Under the pieces are notes generated by a model. That model saw only the letters and a program-made list of their open reading frames with translations. It had not been told where the DNA came from and made no database searches. Positions 5,305 through 5,933 of a DNA stretch of 5,933 nucleotides are shown piece after piece. The DNA is from Tannerella sp. Its GTDB lineage: Bacteria; Bacteroidota; Bacteroidia; Bacteroidales; Tannerellaceae. Location: the NCBI GenBank assembly GCA_031267485.1, contig JAIRYY010000009.1:1-5933 (forward strand), given 5' to 3'. The first letter of the stretch is position 1, and each line of letters begins with the position of its first letter. The position numbers and the translations under genes were made by a program.

Positions 5305-5933
5305 ATGAAAAAAACAGTTTTTATCATGCTGCTTACGTGCGGCTGTGGGGTATTGAAGGCCGAACGCCCGGAGGTTTCGGCCGTGAAAACGGGTCGCCGG
5401 ATAGACGTCGCCATTGGCGGCAGGCTTTTCACAAGTTATCATTTTCAGGAGGATGAAAAATATCCGTTCTTCTTCCCGCTCAACGCGCCGCGATCGGGCG
5501 CCGGCGTCACGTCGATGCGCAACGGCGTCTGGCCGCATCACACGTCGCTCTTTTTCGGCTGCGACCGCGTCAACGGCGGCAACTACTGGCAGGAGGGGCT
5601 GGAGCGCGGACGCATCGTCTCGCTCGGCGCACGCATCGTCGAGGCGAAAGGCGAACGCGCCGTCATCGAGGACGAATGTATCTGGAAACGTCCCGATGCG
5701 CAGGCGCCCGTCATCGACCGCCGCAGAATCACCGTCACGGCGCCGTCGGACGGGGTCTTTCAGCTGGATTTCGACATCGAAATGGAGATGCTCACGGACG
5801 TGACCGTCGAGAACACCAACCATTCGCTTTTCAGCGTCCGCATCGACCCCGACCTGTCGGTCGAACAGGGCGGCACGATGGTCAACGCCGAAGGACTGAC
5901 GGCGGAGAAGGGCACGTTCGGCGCGGCCTCGCC
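5305..5933 (+). CDS. DUF6807 (PmoA-like) protein, 3' end missing
   Basis: An open frame starts at ATG 5305 and continues through the window edge, giving 209 codons so far. The N terminus is a secretion signal (MKK, then a hydrophobic stretch to about residue 19, possible cut after LKA); cysteines at 12 and 14 leave a lipoprotein possible but the lipobox is not canonical. The mature part carries the features of DUF6807 proteins: YPFFFPLNAP (53-62), a WPHHTSLFFG segment near 76-85 corresponding to the family's HPHH, and VNGGNYW (89-95). Near the edge comes HSLFSVRIDPDLSV, then a GTMVNAEG and EKGTFGAAS run that normally precedes the family's conserved C-terminal half. The family is annotated as PmoA-like by name only; its role is not established, though it is often found near carbohydrate-use genes in Bacteroidota. 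Base composition is very GC-rich (68% in 5521-5580), unlike the MNT/HEPN pair upstream. A shorter frame at 5414-5803 and one on the opposite strand are shadows of this gene. Confidence 0.85.
   Translation, partial: MKKTVFIMLLTCGCGVLKAERPEVSAVKTGRRIDVAIGGRLFTSYHFQEDEKYPFFFPLNAPRSGAGVTSMRNGVWPHHTSLFFGCDRVNGGNYWQEGLERGRIVSLGARIVEAKGERAVIEDECIWKRPDAQAPVIDRRRITVTAPSDGVFQLDFDIEMEMLTDVTVENTNHSLFSVRIDPDLSVEQGGTMVNAEGLTAEKGTFGAAS

Noticed and set aside
5287..5823. Minus-strand open frame of 178 residues
   Set aside because: It is antisense to the DUF6807 gene, which has a signal peptide, promoter and family motifs on the plus strand.

Overview
The window looks like chromosomal DNA from the Bacteroidota, most likely the order Bacteroidales (a gut Rikenellaceae/Alistipes-like or Porphyromonas-like organism is my guess, not proven). 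Three things support this: a full-length S46 dipeptidyl peptidase of the DPP7 type, a DUF6807 (PmoA-like) protein, and start-proximal promoters that fit the Bacteroidetes primary-sigma pattern (TAnnTTTG near -7, TTTG/TTG near -33) rather than the E. coli pattern. Intergenic DNA is AT-rich while most genes are GC-rich.

Layout. Bases 1-56 are too short to assign. Bases 57-338 form a large imperfect palindrome with 28-base ends and nested hairpins, resembling a MITE or a structured repeat. Then come three minus-strand genes: a Fur-family repressor with PerR-type metal ligands (356-763), a family-2 glycosyltransferase with C-terminal membrane helices (875-1873) and a secreted S46 dipeptidyl peptidase (1918-4059). 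The peptidase and glycosyltransferase are 44 bases apart and probably share a transcript. The perR-like gene has its own promoter at 801-832. A divergent promoter region (4060-4224) separates them from a plus-strand, AT-rich two-gene module: a minimal nucleotidyltransferase (4225-4566) overlapping a HEPN protein (4550-4915). This looks like an acquired MNT/HEPN toxin-antitoxin-type cassette. The next 389 bases contain no gene. They hold a GC-rich hairpin region, a second palindromic repeat (5014-5214) built around the widespread 'GTCATTGCGAG...GAAGCAATCC' hairpin, an intrinsic terminator and a promoter embedded in that terminator. A GC-rich DUF6807 gene starts at 5305 and runs off the window.

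How the parts relate. The peptidase would act in the periplasm on oligopeptides, consistent with asaccharolytic or proteolytic metabolism. The PerR-like regulator would sense peroxide or metal. The glycosyltransferase would act at the inner membrane, with unknown acceptor. The MNT/HEPN pair is self-contained and shows no obvious link to its neighbours. I see no CRISPR array, tRNA, rRNA or transposase gene. I do not see a clearly new multi-gene system. The most unusual signals are the two palindromic elements, the CRP-like site at the tip of the first, the HEPN protein without a canonical RNase motif, and the terminator/promoter overlap.
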